From NCBI RefSeq assembly GCF_000218895.1, contig NC_015703.1:6504740-6568739 (forward strand): 64,000 bases of DNA, given 5' to 3'. Source of the DNA: Runella slithyformis DSM 19594. GTDB lineage: Bacteria > Bacteroidota > Bacteroidia > Cytophagales > Spirosomataceae. The position numbers were made by a program, and so were the translations under genes. The notes beneath the pieces were generated by a model. It saw only the letters and a list, made by a program, of their open reading frames with translations, had not been told where the DNA came from and searched no databases. Shown piece after piece: positions 8,474 to 17,618 of the stretch (position 1 is its first letter; the number at the start of each line of letters is the position of its first letter).

Positions 8474-9193
8474 ATGAACATTCTTCTTCTCGGCTACGGA
8501 AAGATGGGCAAAGTGATCGAGCAGATCGCCCTCAACCGAGGTCATCAAATAGTCGGAAAAATAGACGTAACAAACCGTCACGAATTAGAGACCTTCAGTC
8601 GCGAAAATGTAGACGCCGTCATTGAATTCAGTGCCCCCGAAGCAGCCTATGAAAACTTGCAATGGTGCATGAAAAAAGGCCTGCCCACGGTCTGCGGTAC
8701 TACGGGCTGGTTGCAGCATCGTCCCGAAATTGAGCAATTGTGCCGGGAAAACGGCGCGGCTTTTTTCTACGCTTCCAATTACAGCATCGGCGTCAATCTC
8801 TTTTTTCGTTTAAATAAGTACCTGGCCAAACTCATTGCTCCATATCCGCAATACAGCGTTCATACCACCGAGATCCACCATATTCATAAACTGGACGCTC
8901 CCAGCGGTACGGCCATTACGCTGGCCGAGGGGCTGATCGAACATCTTCCCGCCAAAACAGAGTGGGCCAACCGGGTCGCTGTTACTGAAAATCAAATCCC
9001 CATTGTATCTTTGCGCGAAGGTGAAGTGCCCGGCACCCACATCATCCGTTATGACTCCGACGTTGACAGCATCGAAATTCAGCACGTAGCTCATAGCCGT
9101 CAGGGATTTGCGTTGGGCGCGGTTGTGGCCGCCGAATGGCTCTCCCCTCGCGCGGGAGTCTTCGGAATGGATGATCTGCTCGGCGAAGCCTAA
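8474..9193 (+). CDS. dapB: 4-hydroxy-tetrahydrodipicolinate reductase
   Basis: 239 aa. The N-terminal nucleotide-binding GYGKMGKVIE and the catalytic signature EIHHIHKLDAPSGTA (E-x-H-H-x-x-K-x-D-A-P-S-G-T-A) identify DapB. It reduces the lysine/diaminopimelate intermediate with NAD(P)H, supplying meso-DAP for peptidoglycan and lysine. The length matches the Bacteroidota form, slightly shorter than the E. coli enzyme. It sits 58 bp after the DUF5683 gene and 40 bp before lepB in a same-strand run. Confidence 0.96.
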   Translation: MNILLLGYGKMGKVIEQIALNRGHQIVGKIDVTNRHELETFSRENVDAVIEFSAPEAAYENLQWCMKKGLPTVCGTTGWLQHRPEIEQLCRENGAAFFYASNYSIGVNLFFRLNKYLAKLIAPYPQYSVHTTEIHHIHKLDAPSGTAITLAEGLIEHLPAKTEWANRVAVTENQIPIVSLREGEVPGTHIIRYDSDVDSIEIQHVAHSRQGFALGAVVAAEWLSPRAGVFGMDDLLGEA

Positions 9194-9233
9194 TTATTTA
9201 TCATACAAAAATCGCATTCAATTACCACCGGAA

Positions 9234-10373
9234 ATGTCAAAACCTAACCCAAAAAAATCTGCCTTTAGAGAATGGCTTGATTCCATTGTTTTTGCCGTCG
9301 TAGCTGCTACCCTGATTCGTTGGTTATTTTTGGAAGCCTACACCATTCCCTCTTCTTCGATGGAGAAAAGTCTGTTGATCGGCGACTTCCTGTTTGTCAG
9401 TAAACTGCATTACGGCGCACGTACGCCGGGCACTCCTTTGCAGGTGCCGCTTACGCACCAAACCATTTGGGGCACCAATATCCCCTCATTTTCAACGTTG
9501 ATTCAACTCCCGATGTTTCGTCTGCCGGGCTTTACGGAGGTAAAACGAAATGACGTGGTGGTGTTCAACTATCCGGGCGACCCCGACGAGCCGTTTGAAG
9601 ATCCGGCACAGGGCAACGGTGGCTACAAGGCCTTTCCGGTAGACCTGCGCACCAACTTCATTAAACGCTGTATCGGTGTGGGCGGCGATCTGATCGATAT
9701 TAAAGGAGCCGACGTGTACGTCAACGGGAAGCCCGCAGAAGTACCTGCCAAAGCGCAGTTTTACTACCGCATGTGGTCCACCGACCTGCTGGATGACCGT
9801 TTCTTTGAAAATGAAGACATTCAGGATTACAGCTCATACCCGAGCGATTCACTGGCCCCAAATAAGTTTCTGTACCAGATTCGTACCACCCCGCAGATCG
9901 TGGAAAACTTAATGAAACTCACGTTCATTAAAGACATTCGCCACGAATACCGCTATGCGGCCAACAGCACCGAAATGGGATTGTTTCCGGCCGCCGCCAA
10001 GCAAAACCCTGATTTTTGGGGACCCATCCAAGTACCGAAGAAAGGGTTGACGATTCAGATCGACTCGGCCAACGTGGCGAAATACGGCCACGTGATCAAG
10101 TATTTTGACCACAACGACGCCGAAAAAGTAGTGGTCAATAAAAACACCATCAGCATTGACGGAAAAGCCATCACAAGCTATACCTTCAACCAAGATTATT
10201 ATTTTATGATGGGTGACAACCGCTACGAATCGGCCGACTCACGCTTCTGGGGATTTGTGCCCGCCGACCACATCGTCGGAAAAGCGGTCTTCATCTGGAT
10301 GTCGATCGACCCCAATCCCAAATCGGTGCTGAACAAGATCCGTTGGAATCGTCTGTTTAGAATCATTGATTAA
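9234..10373 (+). CDS. lepB: signal peptidase I
   Basis: 379 aa from the ATG at 9234; an upstream in-frame ATG at 9108 lies inside dapB and is unlikely. One N-terminal membrane helix (residues about 17-34) precedes the catalytic serine in IPSSSMEKS (Ser42). The general-base lysine is in NFIKRCIGVGGD (about Lys144), and box E is GDNRYESADSRFWGFV. A long insertion (residues about 170-290) between the lysine box and box E is typical of Bacteroidota LepB and makes it longer than E. coli LepB. It cleaves signal peptides at the outer face of the inner membrane. A strong terminator follows. Confidence 0.95.
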   Translation: MSKPNPKKSAFREWLDSIVFAVVAATLIRWLFLEAYTIPSSSMEKSLLIGDFLFVSKLHYGARTPGTPLQVPLTHQTIWGTNIPSFSTLIQLPMFRLPGFTEVKRNDVVVFNYPGDPDEPFEDPAQGNGGYKAFPVDLRTNFIKRCIGVGGDLIDIKGADVYVNGKPAEVPAKAQFYYRMWSTDLLDDRFFENEDIQDYSSYPSDSLAPNKFLYQIRTTPQIVENLMKLTFIKDIRHEYRYAANSTEMGLFPAAAKQNPDFWGPIQVPKKGLTIQIDSANVAKYGHVIKYFDHNDAEKVVVNKNTISIDGKAITSYTFNQDYYFMMGDNRYESADSRFWGFVPADHIVGKAVFIWMSIDPNPKSVLNKIRWNRLFRIID

Positions 10374-10391
10374 AAGAGTTTTCAGTGCCAT

Positions 10392-10426
10392 AAAAAAGAG
10401 CCGCAACGTTATTGCGGCTCTTTTTT
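10392..10426 (+). terminator. intrinsic terminator after lepB
   Basis: Perfect 15-bp stem (10392-10406 with 10412-10426), 5-nt loop, G/C-rich core GAGCCGCAA and a T6 tail, 18 bp after the lepB stop. It is symmetric, so it could work on both strands. Confidence 0.9.
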
Positions 10427-10459
10427 ATGGGATACATTGGATTTTGAGCAACCCAAACG

Positions 10460-10533
10460 GTGGTTTCTCAAAACCACGGGCACTGCGATATTCGTGCTGC
10501 AAGGGCGGGTCGCCGCTCCGATTCTCAAAACCT
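10460..10533. repeat. short palindromic repeat sharing a core with the 33-kb hairpins
   Basis: A 7-bp-stem palindrome with core GGTTTCTCAAAACC lies at 10460-10477, and a second partial copy (TTCTCAAAACCT) lies at 10522-10533. The same 14-nt core appears at 33034-33047. It therefore looks like a dispersed palindromic element in the intergenic space between lepB and the BNR-repeat gene. Confidence 0.5.
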
Positions 10534-10574
10534 GCACAAGATTGTTCGCAACCTCTTTCACTGATCGCAGCGTT

Positions 10575-13538
10575 TTATTTCTTCAATAATTCTCCCAGTT
10601 TTTTCTGTGCTGCCCGGACTGCCGCGATGGTTTGAGCCGTGGCAGGCATATCGGTATCGTGAAGGATATTATGCAATACCGCAAACTCCCCTGCTACCTT
10701 TTTCAGCGCTGCTTCCTGCACCAAAACCGTTTTCAGCCCTTCTTCCGTATACCGGGCTATTTTCCTGATCTCTTCGCTTTTTTTAACGGCTTCCATTGCC
10801 TTTTGCCTTCCTTCATAACAAATCAATGACAGATCGTGAATCTGTTGAAGTTGAGCGGGAGTGGTTTTTACGCGTGGGTCCATTGTGAGGTTCAACGGTT
10901 GGGTTTGAGATTGGCCGTTTACAGTAAGTTTTGCCGTATAAGTGCCGGGCATTACCCACGGTGAAGTGGGATCAGGGGCGGTATTTTGATACACCGCCGC
11001 AATGGGATACTGCACGGGGACATCCAAGGGTGCGTAATGCATATCCCACAGAAAACGGTGTGAACCGGCCTCTGCCGACAAAATTTGTTGCGGACGAATC
11101 CAGTAAGGCGGGGTATTGGATTCGGGGAGTTGGTAAGGTTTATCGTTACTTGAATACTTTCTGACCACTTTTCCCGCCGGATTCATAATTTCCAACGTTA
11201 CTTCTCCATTCGCTTTTTCTTTCAAAAAATAGTTAATAATGGCCCCATCGGGCGGGTTTTGTCCACTTGGCTCTTCCTGAGGAAGCGGCGTATCCGTGTT
11301 CAGATTCCAACGTACACGGTAGGCTGTTTGAGGTTTATACAAAATTCCCGGCTCTTTCACGAGCGACGGGGAAAGTTGGCGTAATGGTGAAATATCGTCC
11401 AATATCCAAAAGCCTCGGCCGTGCGTACCCGCTACGAGGTCGTCGTCTTTGATGACCAGATCACGCACCGAAGTAGCAGGCATATTGAGCCGCAGCGATT
11501 GCCAATTGTCGCCGTCATCAAACGAAACATAAATGGCTTCTTCCGAACCCGCAAAGAGCAATCCTTTGCGAATGGGGTCCTCCCGCACGGCATTGATCGG
11601 TTCATTTTTCGGTAATCCTTTGACAATTTCCTGCCAGGTCTTACCGCCGTCGTGGGTGCGGTAAATATGCGGGCGGGCATCATCACACCGTATCCGGTTG
11701 ACCGCCGCGTAACAGGTGTTGTTATCAAAACGGCCCGCATCCATCAGCGACACTTTACTCCAGGCGGTTACGGCCGGAGGTGTGATGTTAGTCCACGTCT
11801 TTCCGCCATCGCGTGTGATGTGCATCAGGCCGTCATCCGTGCCGACCCAAATCGTATTGATATTTTGGTACGAAGGAGCAACGGTGTAAATCACGCCCCT
11901 CCTCGGCATTTTTTTCATTTCTTCCCTAGTGTATACCCCCACACTCTTCGGGATGTCATCGTACGTTTCCCGCGTCAAATCAGGGCTGATCACCTGCCAC
12001 GAACTGCCACCGTTCAGGGTTTTGAAAAGTACATTTCCCGCAAAAAACAACGTTTTCTTATCCACCGGTGAAAACAGGACAGGAACCGTCCGCACAAAAC
12101 GGTATTTACCCGAGCGCACGGACTCGGGGGCTATGTTTTGGGTTTGTCCGGTTCGTTTATCGTATTTAGTGATCTTGCCGCCGTAAATGATATTCGGGTC
12201 GAGCGGGTCTGGTGCTACGTAACCATATTCCTCCACCCCCACCGGATGCCATTCCCGAAACGTGATCTGCCCGTCGTTGCCCCGTGAGGTTATTCCAACA
12301 GAACCACTTTCCTGCTGACCGCCGTAAACATTGTACGGAAAAGCATTGTCGGTAATGACGTGGTAAAACTGCGCCGTGGGCTGATTATACCACGAACTGA
12401 ACGTTTCCCCACCATTGACGGTGATAATGGCTCCCTGATCGGCGGCGATGAGAATGATGTTGGAATTGTCCGGATTGATCCAGATACGGTGGTAGTCGTC
12501 GCCGCCGGGGGCACCCCGAAATGCGTTCCAATTTTTACCTCCATCCGTTGATTTCCAAGCTACTACGTTGGCTGAATACACCACATCCGCATTTTTGGGA
12601 TCTACCTTAATTTCGGCAAAATCACTTCCCCGACCCCACAGTCGCGGGTCCGGATTGGTCAGGTACCAGGAATTTCCGGCGTCGTCGGAACGATAAATGC
12701 CGCCGTTTTCGTCCGCATCGACGGTGGCATACAACCGATTTGGATCAGAAGGCGCAATCCCCAAGCCAATACGCCCCAGTCCCTGCGCAAAGGTGGGCAG
12801 CCCGGTGGTCAATTTTTTCCAAATCGCTCCGCCATCGGTCGATTTGTACAAACCGCTTTCCGGACCTTGCCACGCGCCGTTTTCCCAGGGGCCCTGACGG
12901 GCTGCCCAGAGTACGGCATAGACGATTTTGGGGTCTTTGGGGTCGAGCATTACCTGTACCGCCCCTGTGTCTTCATTTTTGTAGAGCACTTTCTCCCAGG
13001 TTTTTCCGCCATTGTCCGTTCGATACACGCCCCGTTCTTCATTAGGCCCGTAGGGGTGCCCCAACACCGCTACAAACACGCGGTCTTCGTTGGTAGGGTC
13101 AATGGCCATCCCGCCGATCTGCTGTCCATCGCGCAGGCCCGTATTGGTCCAGGTCTTTCCGGCATCGGTGGATTTATAGACCCCGTCACCTATGGACAGA
13201 TCAGGGCGCTGAATGCCTTCACCGCTCGCCGCGTAAAGCACATTAGGGTTGGAAGGAGCCACGGCGATATCACCGACCGAACCCGTAGGCTGATCGTCAA
13301 AGATCGGCTTCCACGTGCGTCCGTAGTCGGTTGTTTTCCATACACCGCCGTTGTTGACCCCGACGTAAAACACATTGGGCTGTTGCGGTACACCCACCGC
13401 GCCTACGGTGCGACCGCCGCGATGCGGGCCAATCATCCGCCATTTCATGGCGTTGAAATAGTTGACTTGCCCAATGACCGAATAAAATCCGTACATTGAA
13501 CAAAGCAGAAATACTAAAATAAAGGTTTGGCGGTTCAT
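10575..13538 (-). CDS. large exported BNR/sortilin-like repeat protein (glycosyl hydrolase-like)
   Basis: 987 aa from the ATG at 13538, which begins a clean signal peptide (MNRQTFILVFLLCSMYGFYS). An upstream ATG at 13586 would add 16 residues before the signal and overlap the divergent gene. The mature protein carries many BNR/Asp-box repeats (S-x-D-G-G-x-x-W type: KSTDAGKTW, RTDNGGKTW, KSTDGGAIW, RSDDAGNSW, RTHDGGKTW), which build two beta-propellers as in sortilin and in xyloglucanase-like family proteins. The last about 250 residues are a separate C-terminal region, partly helical at its end. Substrate is unknown. It is not demonstrably a glycosidase despite the frequent family annotation. 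Confidence 0.85.
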   Translation of the reverse strand: MNRQTFILVFLLCSMYGFYSVIGQVNYFNAMKWRMIGPHRGGRTVGAVGVPQQPNVFYVGVNNGGVWKTTDYGRTWKPIFDDQPTGSVGDIAVAPSNPNVLYAASGEGIQRPDLSIGDGVYKSTDAGKTWTNTGLRDGQQIGGMAIDPTNEDRVFVAVLGHPYGPNEERGVYRTDNGGKTWEKVLYKNEDTGAVQVMLDPKDPKIVYAVLWAARQGPWENGAWQGPESGLYKSTDGGAIWKKLTTGLPTFAQGLGRIGLGIAPSDPNRLYATVDADENGGIYRSDDAGNSWYLTNPDPRLWGRGSDFAEIKVDPKNADVVYSANVVAWKSTDGGKNWNAFRGAPGGDDYHRIWINPDNSNIILIAADQGAIITVNGGETFSSWYNQPTAQFYHVITDNAFPYNVYGGQQESGSVGITSRGNDGQITFREWHPVGVEEYGYVAPDPLDPNIIYGGKITKYDKRTGQTQNIAPESVRSGKYRFVRTVPVLFSPVDKKTLFFAGNVLFKTLNGGSSWQVISPDLTRETYDDIPKSVGVYTREEMKKMPRRGVIYTVAPSYQNINTIWVGTDDGLMHITRDGGKTWTNITPPAVTAWSKVSLMDAGRFDNNTCYAAVNRIRCDDARPHIYRTHDGGKTWQEIVKGLPKNEPINAVREDPIRKGLLFAGSEEAIYVSFDDGDNWQSLRLNMPATSVRDLVIKDDDLVAGTHGRGFWILDDISPLRQLSPSLVKEPGILYKPQTAYRVRWNLNTDTPLPQEEPSGQNPPDGAIINYFLKEKANGEVTLEIMNPAGKVVRKYSSNDKPYQLPESNTPPYWIRPQQILSAEAGSHRFLWDMHYAPLDVPVQYPIAAVYQNTAPDPTSPWVMPGTYTAKLTVNGQSQTQPLNLTMDPRVKTTPAQLQQIHDLSLICYEGRQKAMEAVKKSEEIRKIARYTEEGLKTVLVQEAALKKVAGEFAVLHNILHDTDMPATAQTIAAVRAAQKKLGELLKK

Positions 13539-13577
13539 AAGGGAGGGGTAAGATTTGGATGAATATATACAAAAAAT

Positions 13578-13799
13578 ATGAAACACAAATATTACAAATA
13601 TCTCAGAGATGAGGACTGTCTATGGTTTGAGTTCAATAGCGTAAGCGAGCAAAAAACTGTAAAAAAAGTTGTTGCTTACACGCCATTTCAAGAGAATCCC
13701 GAGCTTTTCAATTTGGCTTTGGCTGATGCTTTTGGTATTGTTTTGAAAAATCAAGAAAATCTGTTAACAGTCAAGCATAAATTGTTAGTATGTTATTAG
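13578..13799 (+). CDS. small protein resembling the N-terminal half of DUF6934-type proteins
   Basis: 73 aa with no signal peptide. The stretch WFEFNSVSEQKTVKKVVAYT plus NPELFNLALAD resembles the opening of short Bacteroidota proteins of the DUF6934 type (Y/FEF.S......KKVV.........NLA.GD). Those are about twice as long and continue with a helical C-terminal half. Here the similarity fades after NLALADAFG and the frame ends exactly where the 79-bp repeat array starts, so it may be a truncated copy. The assignment is from memory of the family and is tentative. It is divergent from the BNR gene. Confidence 0.5.
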   Translation: MKHKYYKYLRDEDCLWFEFNSVSEQKTVKKVVAYTPFQENPELFNLALADAFGIVLKNQENLLTVKHKLLVCY

Positions 13800-13807
13800 T
13801 TTAGCTT

Positions 13808-14044
13808 CGAAACGGTCTGCCGCACGGAAGCGCAACCTTTGCCGTTCCAAAAAGCCTCGGCAGAGGCGCAACATTTGTAGTAATTTCGGAACGGTCTGCC
13901 GCACGGAAGCGCAACCTTTGCCGTTCCAAAAAGCCTCGGCAGAGGCGCAACCTTTGTAGTAATTTCGGAACGGTCTGCCGCACGGAAGCGCAACCTTTGC
14001 CGTTCCAAAAAGCCTCGGCAGAGGCGCAACATTTGTAGTGCCCG
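13808..14044. repeat. three tandem copies of a 79-bp hairpin-rich repeat
   Basis: Copies begin at 13808, 13887 and 13966, giving an exact 79-bp period with only a few substitutions. Each copy contains two inverted repeats. GGAACGG...CCGTTCC spans about 40 nt, and GCCTC-GGCA-GAGGC is a short perfect hairpin. Because 79 is not a multiple of three, the minus-strand frames running through it are artefacts of the repeat and not genes. Confidence 0.85.
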
Positions 14045-14082
14045 GTTGCGCATCTCCGAAGCTAAAAACTAAAAAAAATCAT

Positions 14083-14114
14083 CCTACTACAAAGGTTTAG
14101 CCTCTACCGAGGCT
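14083..14114. repeat. inverted, diverged partial copy of the 79-bp repeat
   Basis: This stretch reads like the reverse complement of the end of the 79-bp unit, with ACTACAAAGGTT and GCCTCTACCGAGGCT. It could pair with the last direct copy to form a long stem. A few mismatches show that it has diverged. Confidence 0.6.
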
Positions 14115-14161
14115 AATTTGAATCACCCATAAAATTTTACTCGACCACTTAAAATTGTTGT

Positions 14162-14305
14162 ATGAAAACAACCGTCAATAAACCCGCGACAAAAAAGCTA
14201 AAGGACGAATATGCCTCTAGTGATGCACTTGTACAGGACAAGTTAAACCGGGCTTCTCAAACATTGAAAATTGTTGATTTGAGTATATTGCCCAAAATGG
14301 GTTAG
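14162..14305 (+). CDS. 47-aa orphan small ORF
   Basis: ATG at 14162, TAG at 14303-14305. The product is Lys-rich at the N-terminus and has a predicted helical middle (DEYASSDALVQDKLNRASQ). I do not recognise it. The length and the polar helical character fit a small antitoxin or the remnant of a larger gene. It lies in a decayed region, so it may not be expressed. Confidence 0.3.
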   Translation: MKTTVNKPATKKLKDEYASSDALVQDKLNRASQTLKIVDLSILPKMG

Positions 14306-14548
14306 GGATTTTTCTTTAACACCCCTCTACTTTTTTCTTTACTTAGGTAGCAAAGCTTCACAGAATCAGGTTTCTTCGAAAGACTTGGTATAGGGATTTT
14401 AAAGGCTATTTGGCAGATGGTTTGATGCTTACCGTGTTGCAAACACTCTGTTTATTTTAAGTTCGAATCGGAACAATGCGGAGGCCTTCGGAACACTCTG
14501 AACAACCTTTAGTCTTGACTTTAACTTAGCTATCGAGGGGGAACAGCG
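14306..14548. other. AT-rich noncoding stretch
   Basis: No start-to-stop frame with protein-like composition and no repeat was recognised here. It appears to be degenerate intergenic DNA between the small ORF and the gene remnant. Confidence 0.4.
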
Positions 14549-14935
14549 TTACAACTTATGTAAAAAACTTATTGCCCCATCTTTATAGGAATTCAACAAA
14601 GCATAATCCTTTTCAACTATATTGTTCACTGTAAAACTCCAGCCTTGAACTCGAAGCAAATACAATGAGAATAGATTTATATACATTCGTAATCCAACAG
14701 TTAGTCGATTATCTGAACGCTTTTCAACTCTGGCTAACTCTGTCTGTTTCAAACCACCATATGCTTTACCAATCCCTATACCTATCTCAGATTGAAGAAA
14801 ATTCGTTGGCTCAGGAATAAACCAAAGCTGATTACTACTGTCTACTTCAAATCGAAATTGGTTGAAATGGGGCTTACTGCCTAAAATGAACCAATGCCAT
14901 TGCGATTCAATTTGCTATATCTGGGTTTGTTTCAT
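14549..14935 (-). pseudogene. remnant of an unrecognised gene with a TAG at codon 7
   Basis: Starting from ATG at 14935 the frame reads MKQTQI, then TAG (14915-14917). It then stays open for 121 more codons to the TAA at 14549-14551. The open part looks protein-like (SKPHFNQFRFEVD, PEPTNFLQSEIGIGIG, VEKDYALLNSYKDGAISF), with aromatic and charged residues spread as in a folded domain. An internal ATG at 14752 would yield only 67 aa. I do not recognise the family. Either the gene was inactivated by a nonsense mutation or it starts at a non-ATG codon after the TAG. Confidence 0.45.
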
Positions 14936-15197
14936 TATTTAAAATCTACCTTATGCGTGTTTGGCCTGTCAACCCTAACCCGCCCAATAAGTCCAAAAGC
15001 TGGCCCTGTCGGGGCGTGCTAACTGTTTCTGAGACATTGCACTCACGCTTTTTTATGACTGTTTGCACCCAACATGTTATTTTACGAAAACCCACTTCAT
15101 TATAACTTGCCTATTTTCAAAAGAATGCCGTGAATTAACTAAGAATCAGGATTTAAAAGCCGATAGGTATTAGTTCATACAACCAAAGCAACCAACT
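14936..15197. other. noncoding stretch upstream of the gene remnant
   Basis: About 260 bp without a credible gene on either strand. No tRNA, promoter consensus or recognisable recombination site was found. Confidence 0.4.
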
Positions 15198-15239
15198 AAA
15201 AAAACGGCAGACTCGCAACTTACATGCTGCAAATCTGCC
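15198..15239 (-). terminator. intrinsic terminator of the S9 peptidase gene
   Basis: On the minus strand a GGCAGA...TCTGCC hairpin, with an inner GCA/TGC pairing, is followed by a run of seven T (complement of 15198-15204). It begins 21 bp after the stop codon of the peptidase gene. Confidence 0.75.
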
Positions 15240-15260
15240 CTAAAAGTTATCCAATGGAGC

Positions 15261-17618
15261 TTACTTCAACCTCTCCTGAAACAACTTCAATATCCGCTTG
15301 TACTCATCCGTCCAGCTGCTGGCTTCGACAAATCCGTGGTCTTCCATGGGGTAGGAGGCCATTTCCCAGTTATCTTTTTTCAACTCGATCAGTCGCTGCA
15401 CCAACCGGTACGAATCCTGAATATGCACGTTGACATCCACCATTCCGTGGCAAATCAGCAAATGATCTTTCAAGCCGGCCGCGTGATAAATGGGCGAACT
15501 GCGACGATACGCCAATGAATCGGTGGCCGGTTCGTTAAGGATATTGGCCGTGTACGGATGATTGTACGCGGCCCAGTCGGTCACGGGACGTAAAGCCGCG
15601 CCGGCTTTGAACACACCGGGCTTGGTAAACATGGCCATCAGCGTGATAAAACCGCCGTAGGAGCCGCCGTAGATACCGATGCGTTTGGCATCAATGCCAT
15701 GCTTAGCGACCAGGTATTTAGCCCCGTCTACGTTGTCATCCAGGTCTTTGCCGCCCATAAAACGGTAGATGCCCGTCCGCACGTCGCGGCCGTAGCCGGC
15801 CGAAGCGCGGTAATCCATGTCGAGCACAGTATAACCCAAATCGACCAACAGGTTATGGAACATGTATTCGCGGAAGTATTGGCTCCACCATTTGTGGGCG
15901 TTTTGCAGGTAGCCGGCTCCGTGGACAAACACCACCGCCGCGCCGTTTTTCTTTTTGGGAACGTACAAACGGGCGTAAATATCGGTACCATCGCTCGCTT
16001 TCACGGTGATGATTTGAGGTTCTTTCCAGGCGTACGAACTGAATTCGGGAGAAAGCGATTGGGTAATCTGCGTAGCCGCAGCCCCCGGTTGAGCATCCTG
16101 TACGTATAATTCCCAGGGCTTTGTGGCAGAAGAATACCGGATCAGCAATTTGGATTCATCGGGCGAAAGGGTCACATCGTTGGCCCCCACCATCTTGGTC
16201 AGTTTGGTACGTTCTCCGCCCGTAACGGCCATTTTATAAAAATGCTGCTCGCCGGGATGCACTTCGTTCGATTGAAAATAGATCGTTTTTTTATCTTTCG
16301 AAAGTTGCGCCTGCTGCACTTCAAACTTACCCGACGTCAGGGCTTTGCGCTCGCCCGTGCGTACATTGACGGTATACAGATGCGAATACCCCGTAGCTTC
16401 GGAATGAAAGATAACGGTCTCGTTGTCTACCCAATCCAACCAAAAACTGCCCGGGCCGCCCACCCAGGCTTCGTCGCGCAGGTGATCAAGTACTTTAAAC
16501 TTAGCCGTTGTCGGGTCCAGCGAAGCGATCCAGCGGTCTTTATTGTCCAGTGAACGCATCATGACCACGAGGTATTTGCCATCTTCCGACCAGCGAACGC
16601 TGACAAACTGTACTTTACGGGGTGTCGCTTTTTTAGCCGTATCGGCTTTGTAATCTTTCAGGTAATCGGGTTTTACGTTGATGCCCGTCAGGTCTTTGGT
16701 CGAGGCCTCCAGTACGGTGTCTTTTTTGATGTTATACACAAACAACTGCGACGTATTGGGTGCCGCGCCTACTTTTGGCCGGGCGGGCAGGTCTTCGGTA
16801 TAGCCCGACTCGGTAACGTAGTTGGGCACAATGGCCGTTTTGGCTCCGCTGCCTCCTTTCGTGGCGCGGTAAGTGATAAAATCGGCGGTAGGTGAAAGGA
16901 CGATGTTATCAAGGATGGCGTCGTTGGTATAGATCTCTTTCGGACGTTTGGGCTGGTTGGATTTGGCTATTTTCTCCCCTTCCTTTTTCTTATCGGCGCG
17001 TTCTTTCAGCACGTCAAACAGCGCCAACTGATCTTTTTTCAGCCATTTATCCTGCTCATTGGCCGCCGCTTCGGCTTTTTTGGTACCGGGCAGGAAGTTG
17101 GTCAATTGAACCAGCTCGCCGGTCATCAGGTGCAGGGCAAAGAGGTTTAATCCGCGTCGAAATACGGCCTTGCTTTCATCGCCGCTGAAGGTCACATTTG
17201 ATTCAATCTCGACGGTATTGGTCAACTGTCGGATTTGACCCGTTTTGACGTCGGTCCAAAAAATATCTCCGTCTCTGACAAAAAGCTTTTGCGTAAACAG
17301 GCGGTTGTAATTTCCTGTTGCCGTCGGCAGCAGGCTGCGCTCCAAGGGAGTGACCTTTCGGGTTTGTTTAGACGCCGGCTTATATACGTACAGCGAGTCG
17401 CCGGTATTTTTTTCGGGATTCCAGCTGAAGAAAATTTTGGTTCCGTCTTCGCTCCAATACGGATTGGAAGGAGCCACTCCCATCCATTTGGGGTCACGCA
17501 TGATCTTCTCTACTGTGAGAGGCGCGAGCGTTTGGGCAGTAAGGGTAAAGGAGATAGTACTGAGGGCAGGCAACAGAAAAATAAACGAAAAAGCTCGTTT
17601 AGGGCAAAAGTTTCGCAT
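15261..17618 (-). CDS. S9 family (prolyl oligopeptidase/DPP-IV-like) exported peptidase
   Basis: 785 aa with an N-terminal signal peptide ending near TLTAQ. The first about 500 residues form a WD40-like beta-propeller (repeats such as YNIKKDTVLEAS and VRWSEDGKYLVVMM). The C-terminal alpha/beta-hydrolase domain carries the nucleophile elbow GGSYGG (Ser about 653), the Asp in HGMVDVNVH and the His in MEDHGFVE, in the order Ser-Asp-His required for S9 enzymes. It probably acts in the periplasm on peptides, releasing dipeptides or cleaving after particular residues. Subfamily specificity cannot be fixed here. It is a monocistronic-looking gene with its own terminator. Confidence 0.93.
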   Translation of the reverse strand: MRNFCPKRAFSFIFLLPALSTISFTLTAQTLAPLTVEKIMRDPKWMGVAPSNPYWSEDGTKIFFSWNPEKNTGDSLYVYKPASKQTRKVTPLERSLLPTATGNYNRLFTQKLFVRDGDIFWTDVKTGQIRQLTNTVEIESNVTFSGDESKAVFRRGLNLFALHLMTGELVQLTNFLPGTKKAEAAANEQDKWLKKDQLALFDVLKERADKKKEGEKIAKSNQPKRPKEIYTNDAILDNIVLSPTADFITYRATKGGSGAKTAIVPNYVTESGYTEDLPARPKVGAAPNTSQLFVYNIKKDTVLEASTKDLTGINVKPDYLKDYKADTAKKATPRKVQFVSVRWSEDGKYLVVMMRSLDNKDRWIASLDPTTAKFKVLDHLRDEAWVGGPGSFWLDWVDNETVIFHSEATGYSHLYTVNVRTGERKALTSGKFEVQQAQLSKDKKTIYFQSNEVHPGEQHFYKMAVTGGERTKLTKMVGANDVTLSPDESKLLIRYSSATKPWELYVQDAQPGAAATQITQSLSPEFSSYAWKEPQIITVKASDGTDIYARLYVPKKKNGAAVVFVHGAGYLQNAHKWWSQYFREYMFHNLLVDLGYTVLDMDYRASAGYGRDVRTGIYRFMGGKDLDDNVDGAKYLVAKHGIDAKRIGIYGGSYGGFITLMAMFTKPGVFKAGAALRPVTDWAAYNHPYTANILNEPATDSLAYRRSSPIYHAAGLKDHLLICHGMVDVNVHIQDSYRLVQRLIELKKDNWEMASYPMEDHGFVEASSWTDEYKRILKLFQERLK

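Noticed and set aside
13796..14053. Minus-strand 60- and 85-codon frames in the 79-bp repeats
   Set aside because: They simply reread the repeat in shifting frames; the 79-bp period is not a multiple of three.
14936..15197. Integron attC-like site near CCCAACATGTTAT
   Set aside because: The required paired core sites with the right spacing were not found, and no integrase gene is present.
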